Assembly (NCBI RefSeq): GCF_000158955.1
Contig: NZ_GG657757.1
Location: 4,511,290-4,575,289 of the forward strand
Direction: 5' to 3'
DNA length: 64,000 nucleotides
DNA from: Streptomyces viridochromogenes DSM 40736
GTDB lineage: Bacteria; Actinomycetota; Actinomycetes; Streptomycetales; Streptomycetaceae
A model generated the notes under the pieces. The model was not told the DNA's origin. It did no database searches and saw only the letters and a list, made by a program, of their open reading frames with translations. Made by a program: the position numbers and the translations under genes. This document shows, in pieces, positions 1 to 8,935 of this stretch. Position 1 is the stretch's first letter; each line of letters begins with the position of its first letter.

Positions 1-614
1 AGGAACTCGACGGGGCCGTGGACGTCGAAGACGACGGCCGAACTGCGCGGCGCCTGCGCCTCCTCGGCCACCACACGCGGGAGTTCGCCGAGCAGTACGT
101 CACGGGCGACGTGCGCGCCGGGGGAGTCGAGGCTGCCGGGCCGGCCGAGGGCCGTGCGCAGGTCCTGCTCGTGCACCCACACGGCGAAGGCGTGCCGGCG
201 CATCGACTCCTCGAGGGTCAGCTCGGCCCCGAGCGGGCCCCGCACCTTCGTGCCCGGGTCACGCGACTCGTTCCGCAGCTGGCGGTTGCGGCGGATGACC
301 ACGTACTCCAGCTCGGAGGTCATCTCCGGCGCCGTGTGGTGACGGCGGACGTCGACCTGCATCTCCATGTAGCGCTGGTGGTCGTTGGTGACGTGGAACA
401 GGTCGCGCGGCAGCGTGTGGATCGGGCGCGGGTCGCCCAGCATCTCGCAGTCCAGTCCGATGACATGGGAGACCACGTCCCGCACCGACCACCCGGGGCA
501 CGGCGTCCGCCGGTTCCATTCGGCCTCCGCGAGCGGCTGGAGCAGCTCGGATATCGCTTCGATGGAGTGGGTCCAGGCGTCGGCGTAGGGCTGGAGGGTG
601 GGATGCAGACTCAC
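1..614 (-). CDS. mycothiol-dependent maleylpyruvate isomerase family protein (3' end cut by window edge)
   Basis: The protein is a DinB-like four-helix enzyme of the maleylpyruvate isomerase N-terminal family, which in actinobacteria usually takes mycothiol as thiol cofactor; the substrate here is unknown. Reading begins at a GTG at 612-614 and runs off the window, giving about 204 residues. The family signature TPCPGWSVRDVVSHVIG lies near residues 37-53, with His50 a probable metal ligand. A second signature, WVHEQDLRTALGRPG, lies further on and carries the expected His/Asp. Typical members are 200-280 residues, so only the C-terminus is missing. It is divergent from the C-N hydrolase gene. 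The opposite strand is also open over this stretch, but its product has no recognisable signature. Confidence 0.85.
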   Translation of the reverse strand, partial: MSLHPTLQPYADAWTHSIEAISELLQPLAEAEWNRRTPCPGWSVRDVVSHVIGLDCEMLGDPRPIHTLPRDLFHVTNDHQRYMEMQVDVRRHHTAPEMTSELEYVVIRRNRQLRNESRDPGTKVRGPLGAELTLEESMRRHAFAVWVHEQDLRTALGRPGSLDSPGAHVARDVLLGELPRVVAEEAQAPRSSAVVFDVHGPVEF

Positions 615-807
615 GGAACGGGACCCCTCGGCGGTCGGTGCACGGGCAGGTGGTGGCGGGCTTGCCAGTGGGAGGTGGCGGCTGTCGGCGGGTGTCTTGC
701 CAGCTAAGTTACGCTGCTGTGGGGCACCCCGGCAGTGCTTTCGTGTGACGATCGTAGGCCCGTGGGGAAGCCCGTGTGGACGGTCCGAATGCCGGGACGG
801 TGGTAGT

Positions 808-1605
808 GTGCGCGCCTCTGTGATCCAGATCGCCGTAGATGAGGGCGAATCGGTCGAATCGCGTCGCCGACGGGCGGCGTCGCTGGTCCGGGAGCAGGCC
901 GGGGCGGATCTCGTCGTCCTGCCGGAGCTGTGGACCACGGGTGCCTTCGCCTACGAGGAGTTCGGGCGGGAGGCCGAGCCGCTCGAAGGGCCCACGTACG
1001 AGGCGATGGCGAAGGCCGCGAGCGACGCGGGCGTGTGGCTGCACGCGGGATCCGTCCCCGAGCGCGATCCCGAGGGACCGCTCTACAACACCTCCCTCGT
1101 CTTCTCCCCCTCCGGTGACCTCGCCGCCGCCTACCGCAAGATCCACCGCTTCGGCTTCGACAAGGGCGAGGCCGTGCTGATGGGCGCGGGTGCCGAGCTG
1201 GTGACGGTTCGTCTGCCGCGGACCACCCTGGGCCTCAGCACCTGTTACGACCTCCGTTTCCCCGAACTCTTCCGCGCTCTGGTCGACGCCGGGGCCGAGA
1301 CGCTCGTGGTGTCGGCGGGCTGGCCGGAGCGCCGCCGGTCCCACTGGACGCTGCTGGCCCGGGCACGGGCCGTGGAGAACCAGTCCTTCGTCGTCGCCTG
1401 TGCAACGGCCGGGACGCACGCCGGAGTTCCCCAGGCCGGTCACTCGATCGTGGTCGACCCGTGGGGCGAGGTCCTGGCCGAGGCGGGCGCCGGCGAGGAG
1501 GTCCTGACGGTGGAGTTCGACCCGGGCAAGGTCGCGGCGACCCGCGAGCAGTTCCCGGCGCTGAAGGACCGGATGCTGGGACTCCAGCCCCCGCACCGGC
1601 CCTGA
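808..1605 (+). CDS. carbon-nitrogen hydrolase (nitrilase superfamily)
   Basis: This is a 265-residue amidase of the nitrilase superfamily, hydrolysing a non-peptide C-N bond. The Glu-Lys-Cys triad is visible: Glu40 in VVLPELW, Lys111 in YRKIHRFGF and Cys146 in LSTCYDLRFPELF. The sequence around Cys146 resembles omega-amidase/YafV-type members, which deamidate alpha-keto acid amides, but substrate cannot be fixed from sequence. An open frame extends upstream to 598; the GTG at 808 is chosen because homology to the family begins with RASVIQIA immediately after it and a purine-rich GGGACGG lies about 8 bases upstream. It stands alone, divergent from the isomerase gene and convergent with the LURP-one-like gene. 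Confidence 0.88.
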   Translation: MRASVIQIAVDEGESVESRRRRAASLVREQAGADLVVLPELWTTGAFAYEEFGREAEPLEGPTYEAMAKAASDAGVWLHAGSVPERDPEGPLYNTSLVFSPSGDLAAAYRKIHRFGFDKGEAVLMGAGAELVTVRLPRTTLGLSTCYDLRFPELFRALVDAGAETLVVSAGWPERRRSHWTLLARARAVENQSFVVACATAGTHAGVPQAGHSIVVDPWGEVLAEAGAGEEVLTVEFDPGKVAATREQFPALKDRMLGLQPPHRP

Positions 1606-1636
1606 CCGCACCCACTCCGGGCCCTCCCGGAGGCGT

Positions 1637-2128
1637 TCAGTCCTCCCGCTCCTTCTCCGCCAGGTGGATCACACACACCGCCACCGCGATGAGCAGCGCC
1701 GGATCCGCGTCCTCCCGGACGATGTCCACGCCGTAGGTGTCCCGTACGGTCAGCAGCCGCCGGGAGATGACCGCCAGCAGTTCGCCGTCGTACTCGACGG
1801 CGAACTCCCGGTCGAGGATCTTGCCGCTGACGTCCAGTTCGTTGCCGTCGGCCAGGGACACCCGGTAGTGGTTGCGCAGCAGCGACAGCCGCTTCCGGCG
1901 GATCGTCGCCAGCGGCTCCCCGTTGCGCTGGAGCACCATCGTGTCGCGCAGGGCGAACATCTTCTGGTGGATGTCGACGAGGACGCGCCCCTGGAGGTCC
2001 TTCAGCTCCCAGGTGTCCCGCAGCCGCAGCGCCTTGCCGTCGACGAGGAACACCTTGGTGCCGCGCTCGTCCTCGATCCAGTAGTCGTCGCCGATGCCGA
2101 GCAGCCGGTCGTACACGAGGAATCTCAT
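1637..2128 (-). CDS. LURP-one-related / scramblase-like family protein
   Basis: The 163-residue protein opens with MRFLVYDRLLGIGDDYWIEDERG and shows the repeating short beta-strand pattern (KVFLVDGKALRLRDTWELKD, HQKMFALRDTMVLQR) of the LURP-one/Tubby-like 12-stranded barrel. Streptomyces genomes carry several such proteins of unknown function. The start ATG overlaps the stop of the upstream GlxA-type regulator gene by four bases (ATGA at 2125-2128), so the two are one transcription unit and probably translationally coupled. A regulatory link between the two proteins is inference. Confidence 0.8.
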   Translation of the reverse strand: MRFLVYDRLLGIGDDYWIEDERGTKVFLVDGKALRLRDTWELKDLQGRVLVDIHQKMFALRDTMVLQRNGEPLATIRRKRLSLLRNHYRVSLADGNELDVSGKILDREFAVEYDGELLAVISRRLLTVRDTYGVDIVREDADPALLIAVAVCVIHLAEKERED

Positions 2129-3123
2129 GAGACCAGGGCTTCCCCGCCGCCCGCTCCGAAACGCCGCCGATAGGCCGACGGGCTGAGCCCGGTCGCCCGC
2201 CGCAGCCGGGCCCGCAGGTTGGCGGCCGTGCCGAGCCCGCTCCTGGCCGCCACCACGTCCAGCCGCTCCTCGCCCCGCTCGATCAGCCGGCAGGCCAGCG
2301 CCACCCGCTCCCCCGTCAGCCACGCCAGCGGTGTCGTCCCCAGCTGGGCGCGGAAGCGCCGGTGGAGCGTGGCGGGGCTGACACGCGCGCGTGCGGCCAG
2401 CTCCGCCACCGTCAGCGGCTCGCCCAGCCGCTCCTGGGCCCACGCCAGCAGGGGCCCCAGGGACTCGTCCCGCACCTTGGGCACCGGCCGTTCCACGAAC
2501 TGCCGCTGCCCGCCGTCCCGGTGCGCGGCGAACACCAGCCGCCGGGAGACGTGGTTGGCGATCTCGACGCCGTGGTCGCGGCGCCAGATGTACAGCCCCA
2601 GATCGAGCGCCGCCGCACTGCCCGCGGCGGTGAGGATGTCGCCCTCGTCCACGAACAGCACGTCCGGCTCCAGCAGCACCTTCGGATGCAGCAGGCGGAA
2701 GGAGTCCGCCCACCGCCAGTGGGTCGCCGCACGCCGTCCGTCCAGCAGCCCGGCCTCGGCGAGTGCGAAGGTGCCCGTGCAGAAGCTCAGGATCCGGGCG
2801 CCCCGCGCGTGTGTCTGCCGGATGGCGTCGAGGACGTCAGGGGCGCGCGGCACGACGTTGTCCGGCCGGCCGGGCACGACCAGCGTGTCCGCCCGGTCCA
2901 CGGCGTCCAGGCCCGGGACACCGGTGAGCGTGAAGAAGCCGTGGTTCATCCGGATCTCCGGCGCGGGCGTGCACAGCGTCACCTCGTACAACGGCCCCGG
3001 CAGCCCCAGTTCGGGCCGCGGCAGCCCGAACAGCTCGGTGGCGACACCGACCTCGAACGGGTTGGTGCCCTCGTCGACGATCACGGCGACTCGGTGCGGG
3101 CGGTGCGAGGATCCTTGCGGCAT
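2125..3123 (-). CDS. GlxA-family transcriptional regulator (DJ-1/PfpI plus AraC helix-turn-helix)
   Basis: The 332-residue protein has an N-terminal DJ-1/PfpI domain (about 10-180) with the nucleophile-elbow region ILSFCTGTFALAEAGLLDGRRAATHW. A C-terminal AraC DNA-binding domain (about 225-320) reads LTVAELAARARVSPATLHRRFRAQLGTTPLAWL. Such proteins are regulators that sense a small molecule through the degenerate amidotransferase domain. It is divergent from the cupin gene, with about 50 bases between the starts. That gap contains several copies of GTGCGA (for example 3124-3129 and 3142-3147), candidate half-sites for autoregulation. The four-base overlap with the downstream LURP-one-like gene makes an operon. 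Confidence 0.9.
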   Translation of the reverse strand: MPQGSSHRPHRVAVIVDEGTNPFEVGVATELFGLPRPELGLPGPLYEVTLCTPAPEIRMNHGFFTLTGVPGLDAVDRADTLVVPGRPDNVVPRAPDVLDAIRQTHARGARILSFCTGTFALAEAGLLDGRRAATHWRWADSFRLLHPKVLLEPDVLFVDEGDILTAAGSAAALDLGLYIWRRDHGVEIANHVSRRLVFAAHRDGGQRQFVERPVPKVRDESLGPLLAWAQERLGEPLTVAELAARARVSPATLHRRFRAQLGTTPLAWLTGERVALACRLIERGEERLDVVAARSGLGTAANLRARLRRATGLSPSAYRRRFGAGGGEALVS

Positions 3124-3175
3124 GTGCGATTTCTAGCACTCGTGCGAGGTCTACGGCACCCCGGAAGATCGCCTC

Positions 3176-3568
3176 ATGACTCAGGAACCCGTCTCCCTCG
3201 CCCACGCCCTGGCATCCTTCTCCGAGCAGTGGAGTCCCCGCATCGTCACCGCCGTCAACGACTACGACGTCCGCATCGCGAAGGTCGAGGGCGAGCACGT
3301 CTGGCACGTCCACGAGAACACCGACGAGTTCTTCCTCGTGATCGAGGGTGAGCTGCACATCGGCCTGCGCGAGGCGGCCGGAGAGCGCACGGTCGTGCTT
3401 CCCGAGGGCAGCGTCTTCACGGTCCCGCGCGGCACCGAGCACAAGCCGTACGCGCCCGTCCCGACCGCGATCCTCCTGTTCGAACCCACCGGCACCCTCA
3501 CGGTCGGCGACCGTCACGACGAGGTCCCGGACCACGTGGACGCCACGACGGGGCACGCGCTGAGCTGA
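3176..3568 (+). CDS. single-domain cupin protein
   Basis: A 130-residue beta-barrel cupin. Motif 1 is visible as HVWHVHENTDEFFLVIEGELHIGL, with HxH and a downstream Glu as probable metal ligands, and motif 2 as GSVFTVPRGTEHKPYAP with the last His ligand. The Streptomyces homologues I recall are uncharacterised; an enzymatic or sensory role cannot be told apart. The gene is divergent from the GlxA-type regulator, which suggests, without proof, that the regulator controls it. It ends 29 bases before the thioredoxin-NHL gene on the same strand. Confidence 0.85.
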   Translation: MTQEPVSLAHALASFSEQWSPRIVTAVNDYDVRIAKVEGEHVWHVHENTDEFFLVIEGELHIGLREAAGERTVVLPEGSVFTVPRGTEHKPYAPVPTAILLFEPTGTLTVGDRHDEVPDHVDATTGHALS

Positions 3569-3597
3569 CTGTCAGTGACGGATGGCACCCTGGGTGC

Positions 3598-5415
3598 ATG
3601 GACCACTCCGCACCCCGACGCGCCCGCGTCCGTGCCCCCGAGCTGACCGGCAAGGGCGGCTGGCTGAACACGGGCGGGCAGCAGTACACCCTCGCCGACC
3701 TGCGAGGACGCATCGTCGTCCTGGATTTCTGGACCTTCTGCTGCGTGAACTGTCTGCACGTCCTCGACGAGCTGCGCGAGCTGGAGGAGAAGCACCGGGA
3801 CACGGTCGTGGTCATCGGGGTGCACTCGCCGAAGTTCGTGCACGAGGCCGACCACCGGGCGGTGGTGGACGCGGTCGAGCGGTACGGCGTGGAGCACCCC
3901 GTGCTCGACGACCCGGAGCTGGCCACCTGGAAGCAGTACGCCGTGCGGGCCTGGCCGACGCTCGTGGTGATCGACCCCGAGGGGTACGTCGTCGCGCAGC
4001 ACGCCGGTGAGGGACATGTGCACGCCATCGAGCGGCTGGTCGAGGAGCTGGAGGCGGAGCACACGGCGAAGGGCACCCTGCGGCGCGGGGACGGGCCGTA
4101 CGTGGCGCCGGAGCCGGAGCCGACGGTGCTGCGCTTCCCGGGCAAGGCCCTGCTGCTGCCCAGCGGGAACTTCCTGGTGAGCGACACGACCCGGCACCAG
4201 CTGGTGGAGCTCGCCGGGGACGGGGAGAGCGTGGTGCGGCGGATCGGAAGCGGTGCGCGCGGGTTCGCCGACGGATCCGCCGACGAGGCCGCCTTCAACG
4301 AGCCGCAGGGGCTCACCCTCCTCGACGACGGGTCGGTGGTCGTCGCCGACACCGTCAACCACGCGCTGCGGCGGCTTGACCTCGCCACCGGCGAGGTCAC
4401 CACGCTCGCCGGCACGGGCCGGCAGTGGTGGCAGGGGTCGCCCACCTCGGGCCCGGCCCGCGAGGTCGACCTCTCCTCCCCCTGGGACGTCGCCTGGTGG
4501 CAGGACAAGGTGTGGATCGCCATGGCCGGTGTCCACCAGCTGTGGGCGTACGACCCGGCCGACGGCACGGTCGCGGTCACGGCCGGGACGACGAACGAGG
4601 GGCTCGTGGACGGGCCGGGCGGCGAGGCCTGGTTCGCGCAGCCCTCCGGCCTCGCCGCCGCCCCCGACCGCCTCTGGCTCGCGGACTCCGAGACGTCCGC
4701 CCTGCGCTGGGTGGAGCCCGACGGCTCGGTCCACACCGCTGTCGGCACCGGCCTGTTCGACTTCGGCCACCGGGACGGCGCCGCCGGACAGGCGCTGCTG
4801 CAGCACCCGCTGGGCGTCACCGCGCTGCCGGACGGATCCGTCGCCGTCTCCGACACCTACAACCACGCCCTGCGGCGCTACGACCCGGCGACCGGTGAGG
4901 TCACCACCCTCGCCACGGACCTGCGCGAACCCAGCGACGCCGTGCTCGTCGGCGAGGACATCGTGGTCGTGGAGTCCGCCCGGCACCGGCTGACGCGGCT
5001 GCGGCTGCCGGAGGAGGCGGTGAAGGTGCCGGAGGTGGCCCACCGTACGCAGCGGGAAGCCACCGAAGTCGCCCCCGGGCGGCTCCGGCTCGACGTCATC
5101 TTCCAGGCCCCGGCGGGCCAGAAGCTGGACGAGCGCTACGGCCCCTCCACCCGCCTGCTCGTCTCCTCCACCCCGCCGGAGCTGCTGCGTGGCGGTGAGG
5201 GCGCGGGGACGGACCTGTCCCGCGCCCTCGAACTCGACCCCGCCGTACCGGAGGGCGTGCTGCACGTCTCCGCCATGGCCGCCTCCTGCGACGACGACCC
5301 GGACAACGAGTACCCCGCCTGTCACGTCCACCAGCAGGACTGGGGGGTTCCCGTCCGTCTCACCGAGACGGGGACGGACCGGCTTCCCCTGGTGCTGGCC
5401 GGGATGGACGCCTGA
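3598..5415 (+). CDS. thioredoxin-like / NHL-repeat protein
   Basis: This 605-residue protein begins with a thioredoxin-fold domain (about 10-150). Its active site WTFCCVNCLHV contains a CxxC (Cys-Val-Asn-Cys), followed by the cis-Pro region WPTLVVIDPEG. Residues from about 170 to 500 form NHL beta-propeller blades, with repeated units such as VSDTTRHQLVEL, VADTVNHALRRL and VSDTYNHALRRY, and a C-terminal beta domain follows. The architecture corresponds to the NHLRC2 type conserved from bacteria to animals. No signal peptide is present, so a cytoplasmic redox or scaffold role is inferred. Start ATG is 18 bases after a possible -10-like GATGGC and lacks a clear ribosome-binding site. Confidence 0.9.
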   Translation: MDHSAPRRARVRAPELTGKGGWLNTGGQQYTLADLRGRIVVLDFWTFCCVNCLHVLDELRELEEKHRDTVVVIGVHSPKFVHEADHRAVVDAVERYGVEHPVLDDPELATWKQYAVRAWPTLVVIDPEGYVVAQHAGEGHVHAIERLVEELEAEHTAKGTLRRGDGPYVAPEPEPTVLRFPGKALLLPSGNFLVSDTTRHQLVELAGDGESVVRRIGSGARGFADGSADEAAFNEPQGLTLLDDGSVVVADTVNHALRRLDLATGEVTTLAGTGRQWWQGSPTSGPAREVDLSSPWDVAWWQDKVWIAMAGVHQLWAYDPADGTVAVTAGTTNEGLVDGPGGEAWFAQPSGLAAAPDRLWLADSETSALRWVEPDGSVHTAVGTGLFDFGHRDGAAGQALLQHPLGVTALPDGSVAVSDTYNHALRRYDPATGEVTTLATDLREPSDAVLVGEDIVVVESARHRLTRLRLPEEAVKVPEVAHRTQREATEVAPGRLRLDVIFQAPAGQKLDERYGPSTRLLVSSTPPELLRGGEGAGTDLSRALELDPAVPEGVLHVSAMAASCDDDPDNEYPACHVHQQDWGVPVRLTETGTDRLPLVLAGMDA

Positions 5416-5436
5416 CCGGACCCGGCGACATCGTCG

Positions 5437-7791
5437 TCACACCCCCAGCTCCTCCGGTGCTTCCTCGTCGTCCGTGACCGTTTCCTCCGGGGCGGCCTTC
5501 CGGCGCAGGTTCTCCACGTCGGTCTGCAGGCCGATGAGCAGCTTGTGCAGTTCGTCGAGGACGGTCACCGGGACGATGGGGGTGTGGCGGCCGACCTCCG
5601 GTTCGAGGAGGAGCAGCCGGTCCAGGGCGTCCCGGGCGCCGGTGACGCTCTGCCGCAGGACGTACCGGTGTTCGGCGGCCCGCTGGCTGGCGGGCCGGGA
5701 CACCTCCTGCGGCCGGCCAGGGGCCGGATGGGTGGACGAGCCGGCCTCTGTGCTCCCTGCCGTGCCGCTCTCCTCGCCCCCGTCGCCCGGCACGCTCTCG
5801 TCGGCTTCCGCCGAGCCCGTCGCCGGTCCTGCCGCCGGTCCCGCCGCCGGGGCCCCGGCCCCGGGCCCCGGCTGGGGCGGCACGAAGAGGGCCTTCGGAG
5901 GGTGTGCCTTGAGGGCCCGGTCCGGGTTCGACGCCCAGACGACGTCCCACTGGTGCAGCATCACCGGCACGCCGTCGGCGTCGCGCTCGATCTGGTCGGG
6001 TTCGCCGAGGTCGGTCTTGAAATGCACGTACGGCGTGCCGGCCTCGCCTTCCGTCTTCTGCTTGTGGATGAGCTGGCGCATCGTCACGGCGTTCTCGGGC
6101 AGGGCGTCGCTGCGGAACCGGTTCGCGGCCAGGGCGAGGGTCCACAGCCCCAGCTCGTTGTGCTGCTGGGACAGGTCCTCGACGACCTGGTTGACGTCGG
6201 CGCGGAACGGGACACCGCCCTTCTCCTTCGCGGCGTTCAGGGCCGATCCGACGTTCCGGGTGAGGAGCTTGTCGGCGATCAGCGCCACGCCCCCGGCCAC
6301 GGCCAGGGTGCAGCGGGCGTCCCGGTCGCCGAGCAGGGCGGGCTTCACCAGGCTGGTGAAGTCGTCCGTGGGCAGGGGCTCCCACTCCTGGATCACGTCG
6401 GAGGTGAGGACACCGCCGTTGTTCCAGGCGTTGCGGGCCTGGGTGGTGACGTGCTTCTTGTACGAGCGCCAGGGGAGGTCGATCAGCGGACCGAGCAGTT
6501 CCGCGAACCCCTTCAGGCCCATGCGCTTGCCGCCCTTGATGGCCTTGGCCTGGTCCTTCAGCGGCTCGAGGAGCTCCGGGCGGGTCAGCGCGTGCACCAG
6601 GTAGACGCTGCGCCACAGGGCGGTGCCGGGCGGGGCCGTGCCGCCGTCGGCGGTGAACACCGAGGGGAGCTCCTCCACCGGGATCCGGCCGACGGCGAGC
6701 CCGTAGACGACCTGGAGGTCGTCCTTGGGGACGAGCGAGTCGCCGAGCTGGATCACGCGCTTGAGGGCGCGGGTGGCGACCTCGACGTTCTGTGCGGCCG
6801 CGTCCCACTGCTTGAACTCGACGTGGACCGAGGCCAGTACGGAGCGGATCGCGTCGTCGAAGATGTCCTCGGCGGCCAGCAGATGCCCGGGGTGACCCTC
6901 CGCCCCGACGGCGATCTGGGCCGGGAGGACGTAGGTCTGGGCGATCTGGGCGGCGCGGGTCCCCGGCTCCTCCATGGCCATGGCCTGGGCGAACTCCTCC
7001 CTGAGCGCCCGGCGCCATCGCTCGCGGCCGGTGGCCAGCCGCTGCCCGAGCGGGTCACCGCCGGGCCCCGGGGACACGGTGGGGTTCTTGCCGAACAGTG
7101 AGTCCACCGCGAGCCCCGCCGCCTCCGCCGCGTCCGCGTCCGGCCCGGCCTGCACGGCCCAGGCGCTGGCGAGCCGGGTGATGCCGTCCCGGACGACCAG
7201 GGCGTGGAAGGACTCGGTGCCGTCCTCGAAGGTGATCTCGACGGGGTGGGTGATGAGGTTGCGGGTGACCTTGCGGGCGAGGATCGAGGGCGCGTAGCTG
7301 TTGAGCGACAGGGTGCCGTGGATGGTCTGCCACACGTGGTTCCGCAGGTGGGCGAGGTCCTGGTACCGGTAGCGGACGATGGCGCAGGGCCGGTCTTCGT
7401 CGGTGATGCCCTGGACCTGCGGGTCGGGGATCTCCATGACCTCCATGCCGGTGCGGGGCTGGATGCCGGGCAGCACTTCGCTCAGGTGGACCCGGGTGAC
7501 CACCGAGTGCAGGGTCGCGCCGTCGACGTTCTCCACCATCAGCAGCCCGGCCGGCTCCTCGGGGGTGGGCCGTAGCTGCACGGCCACTCCGTCGGGCCCG
7601 GTCGTGGCGCGGGCGACGGCCCGCCAGGCGGCCTCCGGCAGGAGCGTCACCGGGTTGGCCCGGCCCGCCGCCACCACCTTCGCCAGCTCCGCGTCCCCGG
7701 TCGCGACCGGCAGATCGGGCTCGACATTGGACACCAGTACGGACTCGGAGCCCCACTGCACGGTGAAGGAGCGGGGAGCGTGAACGGGCAT
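5437..7791 (-). CDS. large hypothetical protein, possible DGQHR/ParB-like N-terminal domain
   Basis: I do not recognise this 784-residue protein with confidence. An upstream ATG at 7812 is in frame, but GGAGGA lies 7 bases before the ATG at 7791, which is therefore preferred. Residues about 90-230 contain VMEIPDPQVQGI followed by DGTESFHALVVRDGITRLASA, which recalls ParB/DGQHR proteins (DndB-like) where a short DG-x-R motif anchors the fold; this is a weak inference. The middle is alpha-helical and the region near 640-710 is Ala/Gly/Pro-rich linker. A helical tail follows. No membrane segment is evident. The frameshifted gene at 7901-8658 lies 109 bases upstream on the same strand and may have been its operon partner. 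Confidence 0.7.
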   Translation of the reverse strand: MPVHAPRSFTVQWGSESVLVSNVEPDLPVATGDAELAKVVAAGRANPVTLLPEAAWRAVARATTGPDGVAVQLRPTPEEPAGLLMVENVDGATLHSVVTRVHLSEVLPGIQPRTGMEVMEIPDPQVQGITDEDRPCAIVRYRYQDLAHLRNHVWQTIHGTLSLNSYAPSILARKVTRNLITHPVEITFEDGTESFHALVVRDGITRLASAWAVQAGPDADAAEAAGLAVDSLFGKNPTVSPGPGGDPLGQRLATGRERWRRALREEFAQAMAMEEPGTRAAQIAQTYVLPAQIAVGAEGHPGHLLAAEDIFDDAIRSVLASVHVEFKQWDAAAQNVEVATRALKRVIQLGDSLVPKDDLQVVYGLAVGRIPVEELPSVFTADGGTAPPGTALWRSVYLVHALTRPELLEPLKDQAKAIKGGKRMGLKGFAELLGPLIDLPWRSYKKHVTTQARNAWNNGGVLTSDVIQEWEPLPTDDFTSLVKPALLGDRDARCTLAVAGGVALIADKLLTRNVGSALNAAKEKGGVPFRADVNQVVEDLSQQHNELGLWTLALAANRFRSDALPENAVTMRQLIHKQKTEGEAGTPYVHFKTDLGEPDQIERDADGVPVMLHQWDVVWASNPDRALKAHPPKALFVPPQPGPGAGAPAAGPAAGPATGSAEADESVPGDGGEESGTAGSTEAGSSTHPAPGRPQEVSRPASQRAAEHRYVLRQSVTGARDALDRLLLLEPEVGRHTPIVPVTVLDELHKLLIGLQTDVENLRRKAAPEETVTDDEEAPEELGV

Positions 7792-7900
7792 GGGTGCTGT
7801 CCTCCGGGACATGGGAGCGGTGAGGCGGTGAGGGTGTGGAGGGGGAGCAGCGGCCCGTGGCTCTCGGGCCGCTGCTCGGGGCTCGGCGGACCGGGTTCCG

Positions 7901-8658
7901 TCAGATGCCGAGGGGCCGTGCGGCGTCCGGCAGCAGCTCGGGGAGCCACTCCCACAGGAACCGGCGGTGGTGGGACCGGGCGTAGTGCTGGTAGGCGCAG
8001 TACGCGACGAACTCCGCCGCCTCCAGCAGGCCTGTCACCTCGGCCGTTGCGCACGGACCACCCTGGGCCGGGCTCGGCGCGGCGGGGGCGGGAGCGGAGC
8101 CGGGGGTGAGCTCGTACCAGGCGGTGACGGCCGGGGTGCGGATGAGGGCCAGGGCGGACGACCTGTCCCTCGCGTGCCGGGCGGACAGTCCGCCGAGGAC
8201 GGGCCCCGGGTCGTCGCGGCGGGGCTCATGCCCGTCCGAGGCGTGCCGACGGTGGTCCCCGGGCAGCCGGGCGACCACCCTCCCAGCCCGCGGCGCAGGA
8301 CGCGGCGGTAACCCAGCTGTTCGGCCTTGCTCGGCCCGCGCCGGGCCGACGGGAACCGCGGCCTGCCCTGCCCGGCGGCGAGTTTCCTGGCGCGAAGCAT
8401 GTCACCGCGCCTGATGTTCAGCGCGGGGTCCGCGTACAGCTCCTCGCGGAACTCGCCCCAGACGTCCAGGGCTTCCTTCGACTCCAGGGCCTCGTAGGAC
8501 AGGTGGAGCCATCCGGCGACGGACATGTCCGGGCCGCCGGACAGGACCGTGAAGTAGACACTCCCGGGTGGATTGTTCGCGTTCGCGAACATGGGAGATA
8601 TGTGTTCGTCCTCGCCGCCGGCGGCGAGGACGGCAGGGTGGTTCTCGGAAGCGCTCAA
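7901..8658 (-). pseudogene. hypothetical protein gene interrupted by a -1 frameshift
   Basis: Two overlapping frames make one coding region. The first starts at TTG 8658 (GGAGT about 7 bases upstream) and codes through PALNIRRGDMLRARKLAAGQ to about 8280. The second continues from about 8278 to 7901 and ends FLWEWLPELLPDAARPLGI. Third-position G/C is high in the second frame from 8278 onward and falls in the first after about 8190, so the shift lies near 8275-8285. A single missing G in the GGG run at about 8279-8281 would restore one frame of roughly 252 residues. No domain is recognised. It may be a true pseudogene or an assembly indel. It is upstream of, and probably cotranscribed with, the large gene at 5437-7791. 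Confidence 0.65.
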
Positions 8659-8701
8659 GGCTCAACTCCAGTGCATGACAAGGGATGTCATGGAGCCTCC
8701 G

Positions 8702-8728
8702 CTGCAACGCGGTGCTCGTGCGTTGCAG
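8702..8728. terminator. perfect 9-bp inverted repeat, likely terminator or operator
   Basis: CTGCAACGC (8702-8710) and GCGTTGCAG (8720-8728) are perfect complements around a 9-base loop. It lies 44 bases upstream of the frameshifted gene and 208 bases beyond the stop of the gene at 8936-9277 (both minus strand), so it could terminate the latter or act as an operator for the former. No U-tract follows. Confidence 0.45.
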
Positions 8729-8850
8729 GCGCCTCGCTTCGCACGCCGATGAAACTACTGTCTGCGCGGCGGGTCACCAAGCCGATCGGGCGGTTCGGTC
8801 GAACCTGGACGAATGCCGGTCCGAATCGATCCGATCGGGACGCGATCAGG

Positions 8851-8890
8851 AGCGATAGAGAGCGATAGAGAGCGATAGAGAGCGATAGGA
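8851..8890. repeat. 10-bp tandem repeat, four units
   Basis: AGCGATAGAG occurs at 8851, 8861 and 8871, followed by AGCGATAGGA at 8881. The preceding CGCGATCAGG is a looser unit. The array lies in a non-coding gap between two minus-strand genes and has one-helical-turn periodicity. It could be a strain-variable slippage tract or stacked protein sites. Confidence 0.9.
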
Positions 8891-8935
8891 AGCGTGAGGG
8901 AACGACCGGGGCGCGAACGTGCGGCGGGCGGTCGC

